NCBI GenBank assembly: GCA_022839625.1
Contig: JALHJL010000002.1
Span: forward strand, 124,001 to 188,000
Direction: 5' to 3'
DNA from: Phycisphaerales bacterium
GTDB lineage: Bacteria > Planctomycetota > Phycisphaerae > UBA1845 > Fen-1342
DNA: 64,000 bases
Part shown: positions 27,117-36,191 of the stretch, one piece after another
How the letters are laid out: each line of letters begins with the position of its first letter
Numbering within the stretch: the stretch's first letter is position 1
Made by a program: the position numbers and the translations under genes
Notes under the pieces: model-generated
Database searches by the model: none
What the model was told of the DNA's origin: nothing
The model's input: only the letters and a program-made list of their open reading frames with translations

Positions 27117-28173
27117 AGCCCGCAACGTGACCAAGGCCTTCGGGGCATTCACCGCGCTGCGCGATGTGAGCCTCGAAGTGCGCACCGGCGAGTTGGTCGC
27201 ACTGCTCGGCCCCTCCGGCTCGGGCAAGACGACGCTGCTCCGCATCATCGCCGGCCTCGAGGTTCCCGACCGCGGCTCGATCCTCTTCCACGGCGAGGAC
27301 GCCACCGACCGCCGCGTCCAGGACCGCCGGGTCGGGTTCGTCTTTCAGCATTACGCCCTCTTCCGGCACATGAGCGTGTTCGAGAACGTGGCCTTCGGTT
27401 TGCGCGTCATGCCGCGCCGGGCGCGGCCGACGCGCGGCGAGATTCGCGCGCGGGTGCGGCGGCTGCTGTCGCTCGTGCAGCTTGACTGGCTGGCCGACCG
27501 CTACCCTTCGCAACTTTCGGGCGGTCAACGGCAGCGGGTCGCGCTGGCGCGGGCGCTGGCGGTGGAGCCGAAGGTTCTGCTGCTCGACGAGCCGTTCGGT
27601 GCGCTGGACGCGAAGGTCCGCCAGGAGCTGCGCCGCTGGCTGCGCCGCCTGCACGGCGAGATCAACGTCACCGGCGTGCTCGTCACGCACGACCAGGAGG
27701 AGGCCCTGGAGGTGGCCGACCGGGTCGTCGTCATGAACGCGGGCCGCATCGAGCAGGTCGGCACGCCGGAGGAGGTTTTCCACCATCCGGCGACCGAGTT
27801 CGTGATGAATTTCCTGGGGCACGTGAACGTCTTTCACGGCCGGGTCGAGGGCGACAAGGCGTTCTTCGGGGCGCTCGAGCTGGAGTACCCGAACGGCGCC
27901 TCGACCGGGTCGTTGGCGGTGCGCGGGTTCGTCCGGCCCCACGACCTGGAGATCGACTTGCAGCCCGGCGAGACGACGCTGGTCGAGGGCCAGATCGCTC
28001 ACGTCAACGCCGCGGGGCCGCAAGTGAAGGTCGAGTTGGCGACCGTCATGGGCGAGACCATCCACGTCGAGATCACGCAGGAGCGCTACCGGGCGCTGGG
28101 GCTGACGTGCGGCCAACGTGCGTTCGTCCGCCCGCGGGAGATCAAGGTCTTCCTCGGCGGTCCGCCCGCGTGA
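27106..28173 (+). CDS. cysA: Sulfate/thiosulfate import ATP-binding protein CysA
   Basis: ATPase of the sulfate importer. Walker A is GPSGSGKTT (about residues 36-44), the signature is LSGGQRQR, Walker B is VLLLDEPFGALD, and the switch His lies in VTHDQEEA. A C-terminal TOBE-like domain follows (VRGFVRPHDLEIDLQPGE). The ATG inside the cysW end is preferred over an in-frame GTG at 27091, which would overlap further. About 260 bases without a gene follow, including TATACT at 28362-28367, a possible pilT promoter. Confidence 0.95.
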   Translation: MSIEARNVTKAFGAFTALRDVSLEVRTGELVALLGPSGSGKTTLLRIIAGLEVPDRGSILFHGEDATDRRVQDRRVGFVFQHYALFRHMSVFENVAFGLRVMPRRARPTRGEIRARVRRLLSLVQLDWLADRYPSQLSGGQRQRVALARALAVEPKVLLLDEPFGALDAKVRQELRRWLRRLHGEINVTGVLVTHDQEEALEVADRVVVMNAGRIEQVGTPEEVFHHPATEFVMNFLGHVNVFHGRVEGDKAFFGALELEYPNGASTGSLAVRGFVRPHDLEIDLQPGETTLVEGQIAHVNAAGPQVKVELATVMGETIHVEITQERYRALGLTCGQRAFVRPREIKVFLGGPPA

Positions 28174-28431
28174 GCGGACGCGAGGGCCCGGAGCATATGT
28201 GACACCGCTCCAGTGGAGGCGCGCCGCCCCCGCTCGTCTCCGGCCGCCTCCCCTGCCGCCACGCCGCGACCATGCTTGCCACAAGGCGGGCTGACCTTGC
28301 CCGTGCGATACAATTCTTGCGGATGGCTCGCCGGCGCTAGATGCAAGCGGGTGACGCGCCTTATACTATCGCCGCGCCGTGCGGACCGGGCGCCGTGACC
28401 GCCGGCTGGCACAACTGGAGGACCCGACTGG

Positions 28432-29670
28432 ATGGCTGAAGCTCCGTTGGAAACGCCGTTAGAGGAAGAGCAAGGGACCGCACTCGAGTCCCCCCAGCCG
28501 CTGCGCGCGCCGGTTGAGGCGCCGGCTGATACCGGGTTGGAGGACGACGGACGGGAGGGCAAGAAGAAAGGCCCGGCCTTGAACAAGTACTTCAAGGCCG
28601 TCATCAAGCTGAAGGTCTCGGACCTGCACCTGAAGGTCGGCCTGCCGGCCATGATTCGCATGAAGGGCGACCTCCGGCCGCTGTCGGGCGGTCCGCTGAC
28701 GGCCGAGCAGATCCGGGACGGGATCTTCGAGGTTCTGACCGAGAAACAGCGCAACCTCTACGAGGAGCGCGGCGCGGTGGACTTTGCCTACGACGTCGGG
28801 CCGCAGGGCGATGCCGACCGTTTCCGCGTCAACGCCTTCCAGCAGCGCGGCAAGATGTCGGTCGCCGCGCGGCGGGTGTCGCGGGACATCCGCGATTTCA
28901 ACGAGCTGTACCTGCCGGAATCCCTGGAGAAGGTGACGCATTTTCACCAGGGCATGGTGCTGCTGGCGGGCATCACCGGCTCGGGCAAGAGCACGACGAT
29001 CGCGGCGATGATCGACCACATCAACAAGCGCGATCCGGTGCACATCGTGACGATCGAGGACCCGATCGAGTACCTGTTCACGGACAAGAAGGCCGTCATC
29101 AACCAGCGCGAGATCGGCATCGACGTGATCGACTTCCACGACGCGCTGAAATACCTGATGCGCGAAGACCCGGACATCGTGCTGATCGGCGAAATGCGGG
29201 ACGTGGAGACCTTCAGCGCCGCCGTCCACGCCGCCGAGACCGGCCACCTGGTCTTCGGAACGATCCACGCGTCCAGCTCGGCCCAGACCATCTCGCGGCT
29301 GCTGGACCTGTTCCCGCCCGAGGAGCGGCGGCTGGTGCGCCAGGCGCTGGAGTTCAATCTCAAGGCGGTGATCTGCCAGAAGCTCGTGCCGAGCGTCAAG
29401 GAAGGGGTGCCGCTGGTGCCGGCGGTCGAGATCATGTTCACGAACGCGTCCATCCGCAAGCTGATCCGCGAGGAGCGCGACAACGAGATCGTCGACGTCA
29501 TTCGCGCCTCGTACGCGGACGGCATGGTGGATTTCACGGAGCACATTCGCCGGCTGGTGGTGGAGGGTTTCATCGATCATCCGACCGCGTACGAAGCGGC
29601 CCCGAACCCCGATGAGCTGCGCATGGCGCTCAAGGGCATCAAGGGACGCCCGGCGGGCATTCTGGGCTAG
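28432..29670 (+). CDS. pilT: Type IV pilus retraction ATPase PilT
   Basis: Hexameric cytoplasmic motor that depolymerises type IV pili. A charged N-terminal extension of about 45 residues precedes the PilT N-domain (VSDLHLKVGLPAMIRMKGDLRPL). The catalytic core is complete: Walker A GITGSGKSTT (180-189), Asp box TIEDPIE (207-213), Walker B DPDIVLIGEMRD (246-257) and His box TGHLVFGTIHA (270-280). It is followed 39 bases later by a GspE/PilB-like gene and a CvpA-like gene on the same strand. Confidence 0.95.
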   Translation: MAEAPLETPLEEEQGTALESPQPLRAPVEAPADTGLEDDGREGKKKGPALNKYFKAVIKLKVSDLHLKVGLPAMIRMKGDLRPLSGGPLTAEQIRDGIFEVLTEKQRNLYEERGAVDFAYDVGPQGDADRFRVNAFQQRGKMSVAARRVSRDIRDFNELYLPESLEKVTHFHQGMVLLAGITGSGKSTTIAAMIDHINKRDPVHIVTIEDPIEYLFTDKKAVINQREIGIDVIDFHDALKYLMREDPDIVLIGEMRDVETFSAAVHAAETGHLVFGTIHASSSAQTISRLLDLFPPEERRLVRQALEFNLKAVICQKLVPSVKEGVPLVPAVEIMFTNASIRKLIREERDNEIVDVIRASYADGMVDFTEHIRRLVVEGFIDHPTAYEAAPNPDELRMALKGIKGRPAGILG

Positions 29671-29709
29671 TGCGCCGCCGGCGCGGACGGCCCGACCTCA
29701 GGAGACGCA

Positions 29710-31446
29710 ATGGTGAGCAACGGCTTGGAAACGTTGGCCCAGCTTCCGTCAAGCTACCTGTACGTCGATCCGATCAAGCTGGCCGCGGTCGTGCTCGTAT
29801 TCGCGATCTGGGTGCTCTTCGCCCAGTGGGTCGACAAAGACACCCAGGCGGTGAACACCTTCCGAGTGCTGTGGAACCTGATCTTCCTGGCGGCGGGCGT
29901 AGTCGGGGCGGCGGTGGGGCTGTTTGTTCCGCTGTTTGCGGTGGGCTTCCCCGTCATGCTCGGCATCCACCTGACGGTCATCGTGATGTATGTGGTCCAT
30001 CGAAACGGTTTGGTCAATGAGGACGACCGGGTCTTCACGCCGGGCCACTTCCAGCGCCTGCGCGAACAGGGTTTCGGCGGAAAGAAGAAGCGGGTGGAGG
30101 TCACCGAGCGCGTGCGGCTGACAGCCTCCACGCGCAAAGTGGTCGAGATCCCGACCGAAGACGAAGAACGCGAGAAGTACCGCCTGATCCAGGACCTGAT
30201 GTTCAACGCCTTCTGCCGGCGCGCCGACATCGTCGAGCTGGCGCCCGCCGGCCCCCAGGCCGTCCGCATCCTCTACACGGTGGACGGCGTGCCCGTCGAG
30301 GGCGAGAGCCTCACCCGCATGGACGGCGAGGCCCTGCTCCAATACGTCAAGCAGATGGCCGGTCTCAGCCTCGAGGAACGCCGCAAGCCCCAGAAGGGCA
30401 TGATCATGGCCGCCATCGCCGACCACAAGCACAAGGTCGTCGTGCGGACGGACGGCTCGACCGCGGGCGAGAAGCTGACCCTGCGCATCATCGGGCGCGA
30501 GGCCGAGTATAAGGTCCCCGACCTCGGTCTGGCTCCCAAGCAACTGGAGGCGGCCCAGGCCACCAAGGACATCAGCAAGGGCTTGATCCTGATCTCGGCC
30601 CCGCCGGACAACGGGTTGACCACCACGATCTACAGCTTCACGCGCAACCATGACCGGTTCCTGCAGAACGTGCAGACGATCGAGTATGAGAAGGAGCTGG
30701 ACCTCGACAACGTCACACAGAACCTGATCAACCCGACCGAAGCGACGACGTTCGCAGAACGCCTCTTGAAGCTCGTCCGCTCGGACCCGGACATCATCGT
30801 GCTGCCCGACCTGCGCGAGCGCGAGGCGGCCGTCATCGCCTCGAAGGCCGCCGCCGAGAAGCAGAAGGTCTACGTCGCCCTGCAAGCCGCCGACATCATC
30901 GAAGCCCTGCGCAAGTGGATCGGCGTGGTCGGTGATCGCGCGCTGGTCGCCAAGAGCCTGCTGGCGGTCAGCAATCAGCGCCTGGTCCGCCTGCTCTGCC
31001 CCACCTGCAAGCAGGCCTACAAGCCGGACCCGCAGATGATGCGCAAGCTCAACCTGCCTGACGACAAGATTCTCTACCGGCCTCCGGAGCCGCAATTCGA
31101 CAAACGCGGCGAGCCCATCATGTGCCAGGCCTGCCAGGGCACCGGGTATGTCGGCCGCACCGGCGTCTTCGACTGGCTGCCCGTGGATGCGCCGCTACGG
31201 GAAGTGTTTCGAAAGAGCAGCTCCATGAGCGAGATACAGACCTACCTGGTCAAGAAGGGCAGCATCGGCCTCCAAGCCCACGCGCTCCAGAAGGTGCTGG
31301 ACGGCGTCACGAGCATCCAGGAAGTGGCGCGCGTCATGCGCGGCGAGGGTGTGTCCCCGCCCGCCGGGCCGCGCGCCGCCGGGCCGCGCCCCGCGGCCCG
31401 CCCACGGTCCAGCAACCCGCGGAGTCGGCCCGCGACCGGGAGTTAG
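29710..31446 (+). CDS. Membrane-anchored GspE/PilB-like pseudo-ATPase
   Basis: A 578-residue protein with three N-terminal hydrophobic helices (about residues 20-40, 55-70 and 72-95) fused to a GspE/PilB-type motor domain. The N-domain and zinc site are recognisable: CPTC at residues 430-433 and CQAC at 472-475, followed by GTGYVGRTGVFD. Each nucleotide motif is altered. Walker A reads APPDNGLTTT (297-306), with Leu for the essential Lys; the Asp box is IEYEKEL; Walker B is DPDIIVLPDLRERE, with PD for GE; the His box reads KVYVALQAADI. It therefore probably does not hydrolyse ATP. Inferred role: structural or regulatory partner of PilT or of a type II/IV system. Confidence 0.85.
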   Translation: MVSNGLETLAQLPSSYLYVDPIKLAAVVLVFAIWVLFAQWVDKDTQAVNTFRVLWNLIFLAAGVVGAAVGLFVPLFAVGFPVMLGIHLTVIVMYVVHRNGLVNEDDRVFTPGHFQRLREQGFGGKKKRVEVTERVRLTASTRKVVEIPTEDEEREKYRLIQDLMFNAFCRRADIVELAPAGPQAVRILYTVDGVPVEGESLTRMDGEALLQYVKQMAGLSLEERRKPQKGMIMAAIADHKHKVVVRTDGSTAGEKLTLRIIGREAEYKVPDLGLAPKQLEAAQATKDISKGLILISAPPDNGLTTTIYSFTRNHDRFLQNVQTIEYEKELDLDNVTQNLINPTEATTFAERLLKLVRSDPDIIVLPDLREREAAVIASKAAAEKQKVYVALQAADIIEALRKWIGVVGDRALVAKSLLAVSNQRLVRLLCPTCKQAYKPDPQMMRKLNLPDDKILYRPPEPQFDKRGEPIMCQACQGTGYVGRTGVFDWLPVDAPLREVFRKSSSMSEIQTYLVKKGSIGLQAHALQKVLDGVTSIQEVARVMRGEGVSPPAGPRAAGPRPAARPRSSNPRSRPATGS

Positions 31447-31449
31447 AAC

Positions 31450-33288
31450 ATGGTGCTCAACATCGTCGCGTTGCTGCTGGTTCTCGGCATCACCTTCCTG
31501 CACTCGACCTTCGGGTTCTTTAGCGGCATTATCAATCTGCTGTGTTGCGTCACGGCGCTGGCGGTGGCCTTCGGCTTCTATGAGCCCCTCAACGGCCTCC
31601 TCACCGGCCAGGTCCACTTGCATTCGGGCTTCACCGAGCCCGCCGCCCTGGTCCTGCTGTTCGCGCTGTCGTATTTCGTCCTCCGCTACCTCGCCGACAC
31701 TTTCATCCGCGGGAACGTGCGCGTCCCCATGTATCTCGACTGGGCCGGCGGTGCCGTGTGCGGGTTCCTCGCGGCTCAGCTCTGCGTCGGCGTGCTCGCC
31801 ATCGGCTTCCTCATGCTGCCCTGGGGCGACCGCGTTATGATGTTCTCGCGCTTCGAGCGCGACCCGGAGAACCAGACCTATCGTCAGGCCGACGACATTC
31901 CCGCCGAGTATCGCCTCCAGGACGAACGCATCGCGTTTCGCCGCAACCACCTCTGGCTTCGCTCCGACGAATTCGCAACCGGCCTCTTCAGCCTGCTCAG
32001 CCGCGGCAGCTTGAAGGGCCAGACGACTTTCGCAAGCGTCTATCCCAGCTTCGCGGACTGGGTATTCTGGAGCGGAAACACGATTCAGCCGGAGTCGCTG
32101 ACCGCTCCCCTCCGCGACGCAAAGGACGACGGCTTCGCCGACGGCCTCAAGGTTGACGCCTGGTGGGAGCAGACCGAGCGGCTCACCCAGGACGAGCTGC
32201 GCTACAGAAAGGGTGTTCCCCGCCGAGGCGCCGATCGGCCGCCCTACGAGCCGTTCGACTATCAGGTGCAACCGGGCCGCAAGCTCCTCGGCGTCCGGCT
32301 TTCCCTCCTGCGCGCGGCCGCGGATCGCGACAATAAGAGCGCCTACCACCGCTTCCGCCCGTCGATGATCCGCCTCGTCGGCGATGTCAGGCGGCCCGAT
32401 GGCTCAACGGAGCCACGTCACTACATCCCGCAGATCATCGGCGGCGTCGATCCCAACCTCGGGAGCTACCTCCGCGTCGTCGAGCTGGACAACAACTTCG
32501 GCGTGGACGCCTCGGGTAACCCGCGCCTGGACGCCTATTTCGAGGTCGACGACGGCTTCGAGCCCCGTTTCGTCGAGTACCGCCGTCATGCTCGCGCCGC
32601 CATGACCACCGCCCAACTGGCCAAAAGCCCGCCCGGCGATCGGCTCGCCGCCGCCGGCGCCACTCCGGGGCCCCCCGGCCGCGACCGCGCCACCGGCGCC
32701 GCGCGTTTCATCGACACCGCCAACCGGCAGTTCACCGGCGAGCGCGATCGCCTGCCGTTCGTCATGCGCCTCGACCGGCTCCGCCCCATGCTCGATGTGC
32801 AGCTCGATGGCTTGGCGATTGCCGCCGGCCGGCTCACCGGCGACCGAAGCTCGCTCGAAGCGCCCGAGCGGGAAGCCGACCAGAACGTTACGCGCTTCAA
32901 GGTCCCCGAGGGGCGGCGCATCTTCCAGTTGCAGACCCGGCCGCGGCGGGCAAGCTCGCTCCTGGGTCAGGCGATGGACTTCGCCGGCGGCGTGACCAAC
33001 CAGTACCAGGCCTTCGACGAAACCGGCAACGGCTATCCGCTCGTCGGCTACTACGCGATCACCAAAAAGGGCGACCAGGACTACGTCGAGCTCGTCTATC
33101 TCCCGGACGACCCCAGCTTCCGCGGGATGCTCGACTTCCGGGACGCCGCCGTCCGCAGGGCCCTTCAGGACCAGGACGATGCCGTGCTTGGACTACTCTT
33201 CCTCGTTCCGCCGGGCAAGGGCATCGTAGCCGTCGGCAGCCAGGGCGGCCGCATCGACTTCGGCGAGACCCTCAAGGTCAGCCCGTAG
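31450..33288 (+). CDS. CvpA-like membrane protein with large C-terminal domain
   Basis: The first 130 residues contain about four hydrophobic helices in a CvpA/colicin-V-production-like arrangement (start MVLNIVALLLVLGITFLHSTFGFFSG). The remaining 480 residues are soluble, charged and unrecognised, with repeated Arg/Asp-rich segments. It begins three bases after the pseudo-ATPase, with which it presumably forms a complex. CvpA proteins act at the inner membrane; the large added domain is unusual compared with the roughly 160-residue family norm. Confidence 0.7.
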   Translation: MVLNIVALLLVLGITFLHSTFGFFSGIINLLCCVTALAVAFGFYEPLNGLLTGQVHLHSGFTEPAALVLLFALSYFVLRYLADTFIRGNVRVPMYLDWAGGAVCGFLAAQLCVGVLAIGFLMLPWGDRVMMFSRFERDPENQTYRQADDIPAEYRLQDERIAFRRNHLWLRSDEFATGLFSLLSRGSLKGQTTFASVYPSFADWVFWSGNTIQPESLTAPLRDAKDDGFADGLKVDAWWEQTERLTQDELRYRKGVPRRGADRPPYEPFDYQVQPGRKLLGVRLSLLRAAADRDNKSAYHRFRPSMIRLVGDVRRPDGSTEPRHYIPQIIGGVDPNLGSYLRVVELDNNFGVDASGNPRLDAYFEVDDGFEPRFVEYRRHARAAMTTAQLAKSPPGDRLAAAGATPGPPGRDRATGAARFIDTANRQFTGERDRLPFVMRLDRLRPMLDVQLDGLAIAAGRLTGDRSSLEAPEREADQNVTRFKVPEGRRIFQLQTRPRRASSLLGQAMDFAGGVTNQYQAFDETGNGYPLVGYYAITKKGDQDYVELVYLPDDPSFRGMLDFRDAAVRRALQDQDDAVLGLLFLVPPGKGIVAVGSQGGRIDFGETLKVSP

Positions 33289-33317
33289 CACACTTGGAGC
33301 ACCTGACGCCCCCTGGG

Positions 33318-33434
33318 CGGTGAGGCGGTGAGGCGGTGAGGCGGTCAGGCCGCCAGGCGGTGAGGCGGTCAGGCGGTCAGGCGGTCAGGCCGCCAGGCGG
33401 TGAGGCGGTGAGGCGATAAGGCGGTGGCGCGGTG
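33318..33434. repeat. GGCGGTGA/GGCGGTCA microsatellite-like array
   Basis: Roughly fourteen imperfect copies of an 8-9 base unit (GGCGGTGA, GGCGGTCA, GGCCGCCA) lie between the CvpA-like gene and the tRNA promoter. Such arrays are prone to slippage. There is no coding frame through it and no T-run indicating a terminator. Confidence 0.85.
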
Positions 33435-33456
33435 AGGCTCGGTCGCATCGCCGGGC

Positions 33457-33484
33457 TTGACGCGGGCGGCGCGTTCGCCATACT
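33457..33484 (+). promoter_or_regulatory. Promoter of tRNA-Asn
   Basis: TTGACG at 33457-33462 and CATACT at 33479-33484 are 16 bp apart. The mature tRNA begins 35 bases after the -10 box. Confidence 0.55.
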
Positions 33485-33519
33485 GTTGTGCGTGTGCCAC
33501 GCCGCTTCGGCGTGCCCGG

Positions 33520-33592
33520 TCCCCGCTAGCTCAATCGGTAGAGCACCCGGCTGTTAACCGGGTTGTTGTAGGTTCGAGTCCTACGCGGGGAG
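33520..33592 (+). tRNA. trnN: tRNA-Asn (anticodon GTT)
   Basis: A 73-base cloverleaf: acceptor TCCCCGC pairs with GCGGGGA, the D-arm contains GCTCAATCGGTAGAGC, the anticodon stem CCCGG/CCGGG encloses loop CTGTTAA with anticodon GTT, and the T-arm is GTAGG-TTCGAGT-CCTAC. The discriminator base is G and CCA is not encoded. Prophage genes begin directly 3' of it, so this is a likely integration neighbourhood. Confidence 0.95.
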
Positions 33593-33672
33593 TTGCATAA
33601 CCCGTTGACGGCAAAGGCTTACGAGCGCACCCCCGCACCACGCCGTTTTCTCCGGTTCTAGTTCGAGAGTCT

Positions 33673-33711
33673 GGGGCGCGAAGCCAACCATCATGGTTGC
33701 TTTCGCACCCC
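33673..33711. promoter_or_regulatory. 39-base imperfect inverted repeat beside the tRNA
   Basis: Two 19-base arms (33673-33691 and 33693-33711) match at 16 of 19 positions around a single central base, with outer ends GGGG and CCCC. No T-run follows on either strand, so it is not a standard terminator. Its place between tRNA-Asn and the recombinase operon makes an attachment-site remnant or recombinase/regulator binding site plausible. Confidence 0.55.
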
Positions 33712-33790
33712 AAAAACACTCGCCAAAACTCTCGGATTCTCTGGTTCACAGCCCTCTCTGGGTTAACGACCTCGTTCGAACCGCAGCCCC

Positions 33791-33831
33791 GGTCCGTCAT
33801 CTCGAACTTCCGCCGGGTATGTATCCAGTAG
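33791..33831 (+). promoter_or_regulatory. Element promoter, copy 1 (recombinase module)
   Basis: GGTCCGTCAT, 14 bases, then GGGTATGTATCCAGTAG. The same layout occurs on the - strand at 51829-51870 and 59772-59812. Taking CGTCAT as -35 and TATGTA as -10 gives a 17-bp spacer. It lies 75 bases upstream of the first gene of the recombinase module. Confidence 0.7.
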
Positions 33832-33905
33832 AGAGAACCCCGCCGGACAACGCGCCGGCCGCACAGCGGAGGTCGTTGTGGGCGCTTCCTTGAAGGAGCG
33901 TGCCC

Positions 33906-34121
33906 ATGCATACGACCGACGTTCCGCTGTCCGCCGATGAGCGCCTCCGCGAAGTTGCCGCCATCCTCGCCGCCGGCCTCCTGCGGCTTCGCACCCGCCC
34001 GCAACTTGCGGCCACATCGGACATGCCCGGCGAACATGTCCCGCCCCAGGAATCCGCAGATTCTGCCCAGAAAGCCCTTGGCTTGCCCGCGACCGCACGG
34101 CCTGATCCCCACGCTGGTTAA
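33906..34121 (+). CDS. Small protein heading the recombinase module
   Basis: A 71-residue protein, start MHTTDVPLSADERLREVAAILAAGLLRLRTR, set by AAGGAG seven bases upstream. The N-terminal half is a predicted amphipathic helix; the C-terminal half is Pro/Ala-rich and disordered. I know of similar short ADERLREVA-type proteins ahead of DUF2924 and recombinase genes in related bacteria, but no function is established. Confidence 0.65.
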   Translation: MHTTDVPLSADERLREVAAILAAGLLRLRTRPQLAATSDMPGEHVPPQESADSAQKALGLPATARPDPHAG

Positions 34122-34152
34122 CGCACGCGAGAACCGGAGAAAGGACGGCCGC

Positions 34153-34635
34153 ATGTTGAACGTGGGCAAAGAAATCGCGGTGCTGAAGCACATGACCGTG
34201 ACCGAGCTGCGGGCCCGGTACGCCGAGGTCTTCGGCGAGGAGACGCGGTCGCACCACAAGGACTTCCTGGTCAAGCGCATTGCCTGGCGGCTCCAGTCCC
34301 AGGCCGAGGGCGACTTATCGGAGCGGGCACGAGCGCGGGCAGCGGAACTCGCTAACGACGCGGACATCCGCATGAGCCGACCCCGGCGGGAGGCCAAGCC
34401 GGACGGCCAGCCGGTGGCGGTCGGGACGCTCCGTATCTCGGCCGACAAGCGGCTTCCCATGGCAGGCACGGTGCTCAGCCGCCAGTACAAGGGCCGCATG
34501 GTCATCGTGACCATCCTGCCCAACGGCTTCGAATACGAGGGCAAGGTTTACCGGTCGCTCTCGGCCGTGGCCAAGGCCGTCACCGGCACCCACTGGAACG
34601 GCTACCACTTCTTCAACCTGCTCCAAAGGCGGTGA
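34153..34635 (+). CDS. DUF2924 domain protein
   Basis: A 160-residue DUF2924 protein. TVTELRARYAEVFGEETRSHHKDFLVKRIAWRLQ is the conserved helical N-terminal segment, and LPNGFEYEGKVYRSLSAVAKAVTGTHWNGYHFF the conserved C-terminal segment. Genes of this family commonly sit directly before large serine recombinases, and here the stop overlaps the frame of the recombinase. Known only as a domain of unknown function; an accessory role in recombination or its control is inferred from context. Confidence 0.88.
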   Translation: MLNVGKEIAVLKHMTVTELRARYAEVFGEETRSHHKDFLVKRIAWRLQSQAEGDLSERARARAAELANDADIRMSRPRREAKPDGQPVAVGTLRISADKRLPMAGTVLSRQYKGRMVIVTILPNGFEYEGKVYRSLSAVAKAVTGTHWNGYHFFNLLQRR

Positions 34636-34640
34636 CGAGC

Positions 34641-36191
34641 ATGCCTGAGAAACAAACCATCCGCTGTGCCATCTACACCCGCAAGAGCACCGAGGAGGGG
34701 CTCGACCAGGAGTTCAACTCTCTCGACGCCCAGCGCGAGTCTGCTGAGCTCTACATCGGCAGCCAGAGGGAAGCGGGCTGGGTGGCCCTTCCCGACCGCT
34801 ACGACGACGGCGGGTACACCGGCGGGAACATGGAGCGCCCGGCCGTGAAGCGCCTCATGGCCGACATCGAGGCCGGGCGGGTGGACTGCGTGGTGGTCTA
34901 CAAGGTGGACCGCCTGAGCCGCTCGCTCCTGGACTTCGCCCGAATGATGGAGACGTTCGAGAAACGCCGCGTCTCTTTCGTCTCGGTCACCCAGCACTTC
35001 AACACCACCAACTCGATGGGCCGCCTGACGCTGAACATCCTGCTGTCGTTCGCCCAGTTCGAGCGGGAGATCATCTCGGAGCGGACGCGGGACAAGATTG
35101 CCGCGGCCCGCCGCAAGGGCAAGTGGTCCGGCGGCATGCCCATCCTCGGCTACGACGTGGCCCCCGGCGGCGGGAGGTTGCTCGTCAACGAGGACGAGGC
35201 GGTGCGGGTCCGGGGCATCTTCGAACTCTACCTGGAGCACCAGTCGCTCATCGAGACGATCAAGGCCCTGGACCAACGCGGCTGGGCGACCAAGCGCTGG
35301 ACCACGAAGAACGGCCGCCAGCGCGGCGGCAAGCCCTTCAACAAGAACTCGTTGTTTCACCTGCTGACGAACCTCCTCTACCTCGGCAAGATCACCTTGA
35401 AGGAGGAGGTCTTCGAGGGCGAGCACCCGGCCATCGTGGACGCCGAGGTGTTCCGGCGCGTCCAGGCGCTCCTGCGCCGCAACGGCCAGTCCGGCGGCAA
35501 GCACGTGCGGAACCGCTTCGGGGCGCTCCTGAAGGGCCTGCTCCACTGCGTGCCCTGCGGCTGCGCGATGCTCCACACCCACACGCTCAAGAACGGCAAC
35601 CGGCGATACCGGTACTACGTGTGCCTCAACGCCCAGAAGCGCGGCTGGCACGCCTGCCCGTCGAAGTCCATCCCCGCGGCAGAGATTGAGAATTTCGTGG
35701 TGGACCAGGTGCGGGCCGTCGGCCGCGACCCGGCCGTGGTGGCTGAGACCATTCGCCAGACGCGGGCACAGGCAGAAAGGCGCGTCGAGGAACTCCAGGC
35801 CGAGCAAGCGGCCCTGGAGAAAGACCTCCGGCGGCACAACGACGACCTCCGCAACCTGGTAGGCCGTCTCGGTCACAACGGGACGGCAACCGACCGGATG
35901 GCGGACGTCCAGGACCGCATCCGGTCCACAGAGCAGCGGGCCACGCAGGTCCGCGAGGAACTCATCGCCCTTGGGCGAGAACTGGTGGACGAGAAGGAGG
36001 CCGCCAAGGCGCTGGCGCTCTTCGACCCGGTCTGGGATAGCCTGTCGCCCCGCGAGCAGGTTCGGGTGATGCAACTTCTCGTCGAGCGGGTGGACTACGA
36101 CGGCGAGAAGGGAACGGTCTCGGTGACGTTCCACCCGACGGGGATTGGCGCGTTGGCCGAGGAGGCCAGGCGGAAGGAGGTGGCTGTATGA
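34641..36191 (+). CDS. Large serine recombinase (integrase)
   Basis: Site-specific recombinase likely responsible for integration. The resolvase domain begins CAIYTRKSTEEG with the nucleophile S16, and includes VYKVDRLSRSLLDFARM and SFAQFEREIISERTRDKI. A recombinase domain (LGYDVAPGGGRLLVNEDEA) and a zinc ribbon (LLHCVPCGCAM, then CLNAQKRGWHACPSK) follow, with a C-terminal coiled coil around EELQAEQAALEKDLRRHNDD. At 516 residues it is complete. An in-frame GTG at 34632 overlaps the preceding stop; the ATG has slightly better spacing from AAGG. Confidence 0.93.
   Translation: MPEKQTIRCAIYTRKSTEEGLDQEFNSLDAQRESAELYIGSQREAGWVALPDRYDDGGYTGGNMERPAVKRLMADIEAGRVDCVVVYKVDRLSRSLLDFARMMETFEKRRVSFVSVTQHFNTTNSMGRLTLNILLSFAQFEREIISERTRDKIAAARRKGKWSGGMPILGYDVAPGGGRLLVNEDEAVRVRGIFELYLEHQSLIETIKALDQRGWATKRWTTKNGRQRGGKPFNKNSLFHLLTNLLYLGKITLKEEVFEGEHPAIVDAEVFRRVQALLRRNGQSGGKHVRNRFGALLKGLLHCVPCGCAMLHTHTLKNGNRRYRYYVCLNAQKRGWHACPSKSIPAAEIENFVVDQVRAVGRDPAVVAETIRQTRAQAERRVEELQAEQAALEKDLRRHNDDLRNLVGRLGHNGTATDRMADVQDRIRSTEQRATQVREELIALGRELVDEKEAAKALALFDPVWDSLSPREQVRVMQLLVERVDYDGEKGTVSVTFHPTGIGALAEEARRKEVAV

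Noticed and set aside
33531..34544. 337-codon frame on the - strand across the tRNA and DUF2924 gene
   Set aside because: Its start region reads GLEPTTTRLTAGCSTD, a well-known artefact of translating the antisense of a tRNA; the rest mirrors real + strand genes.
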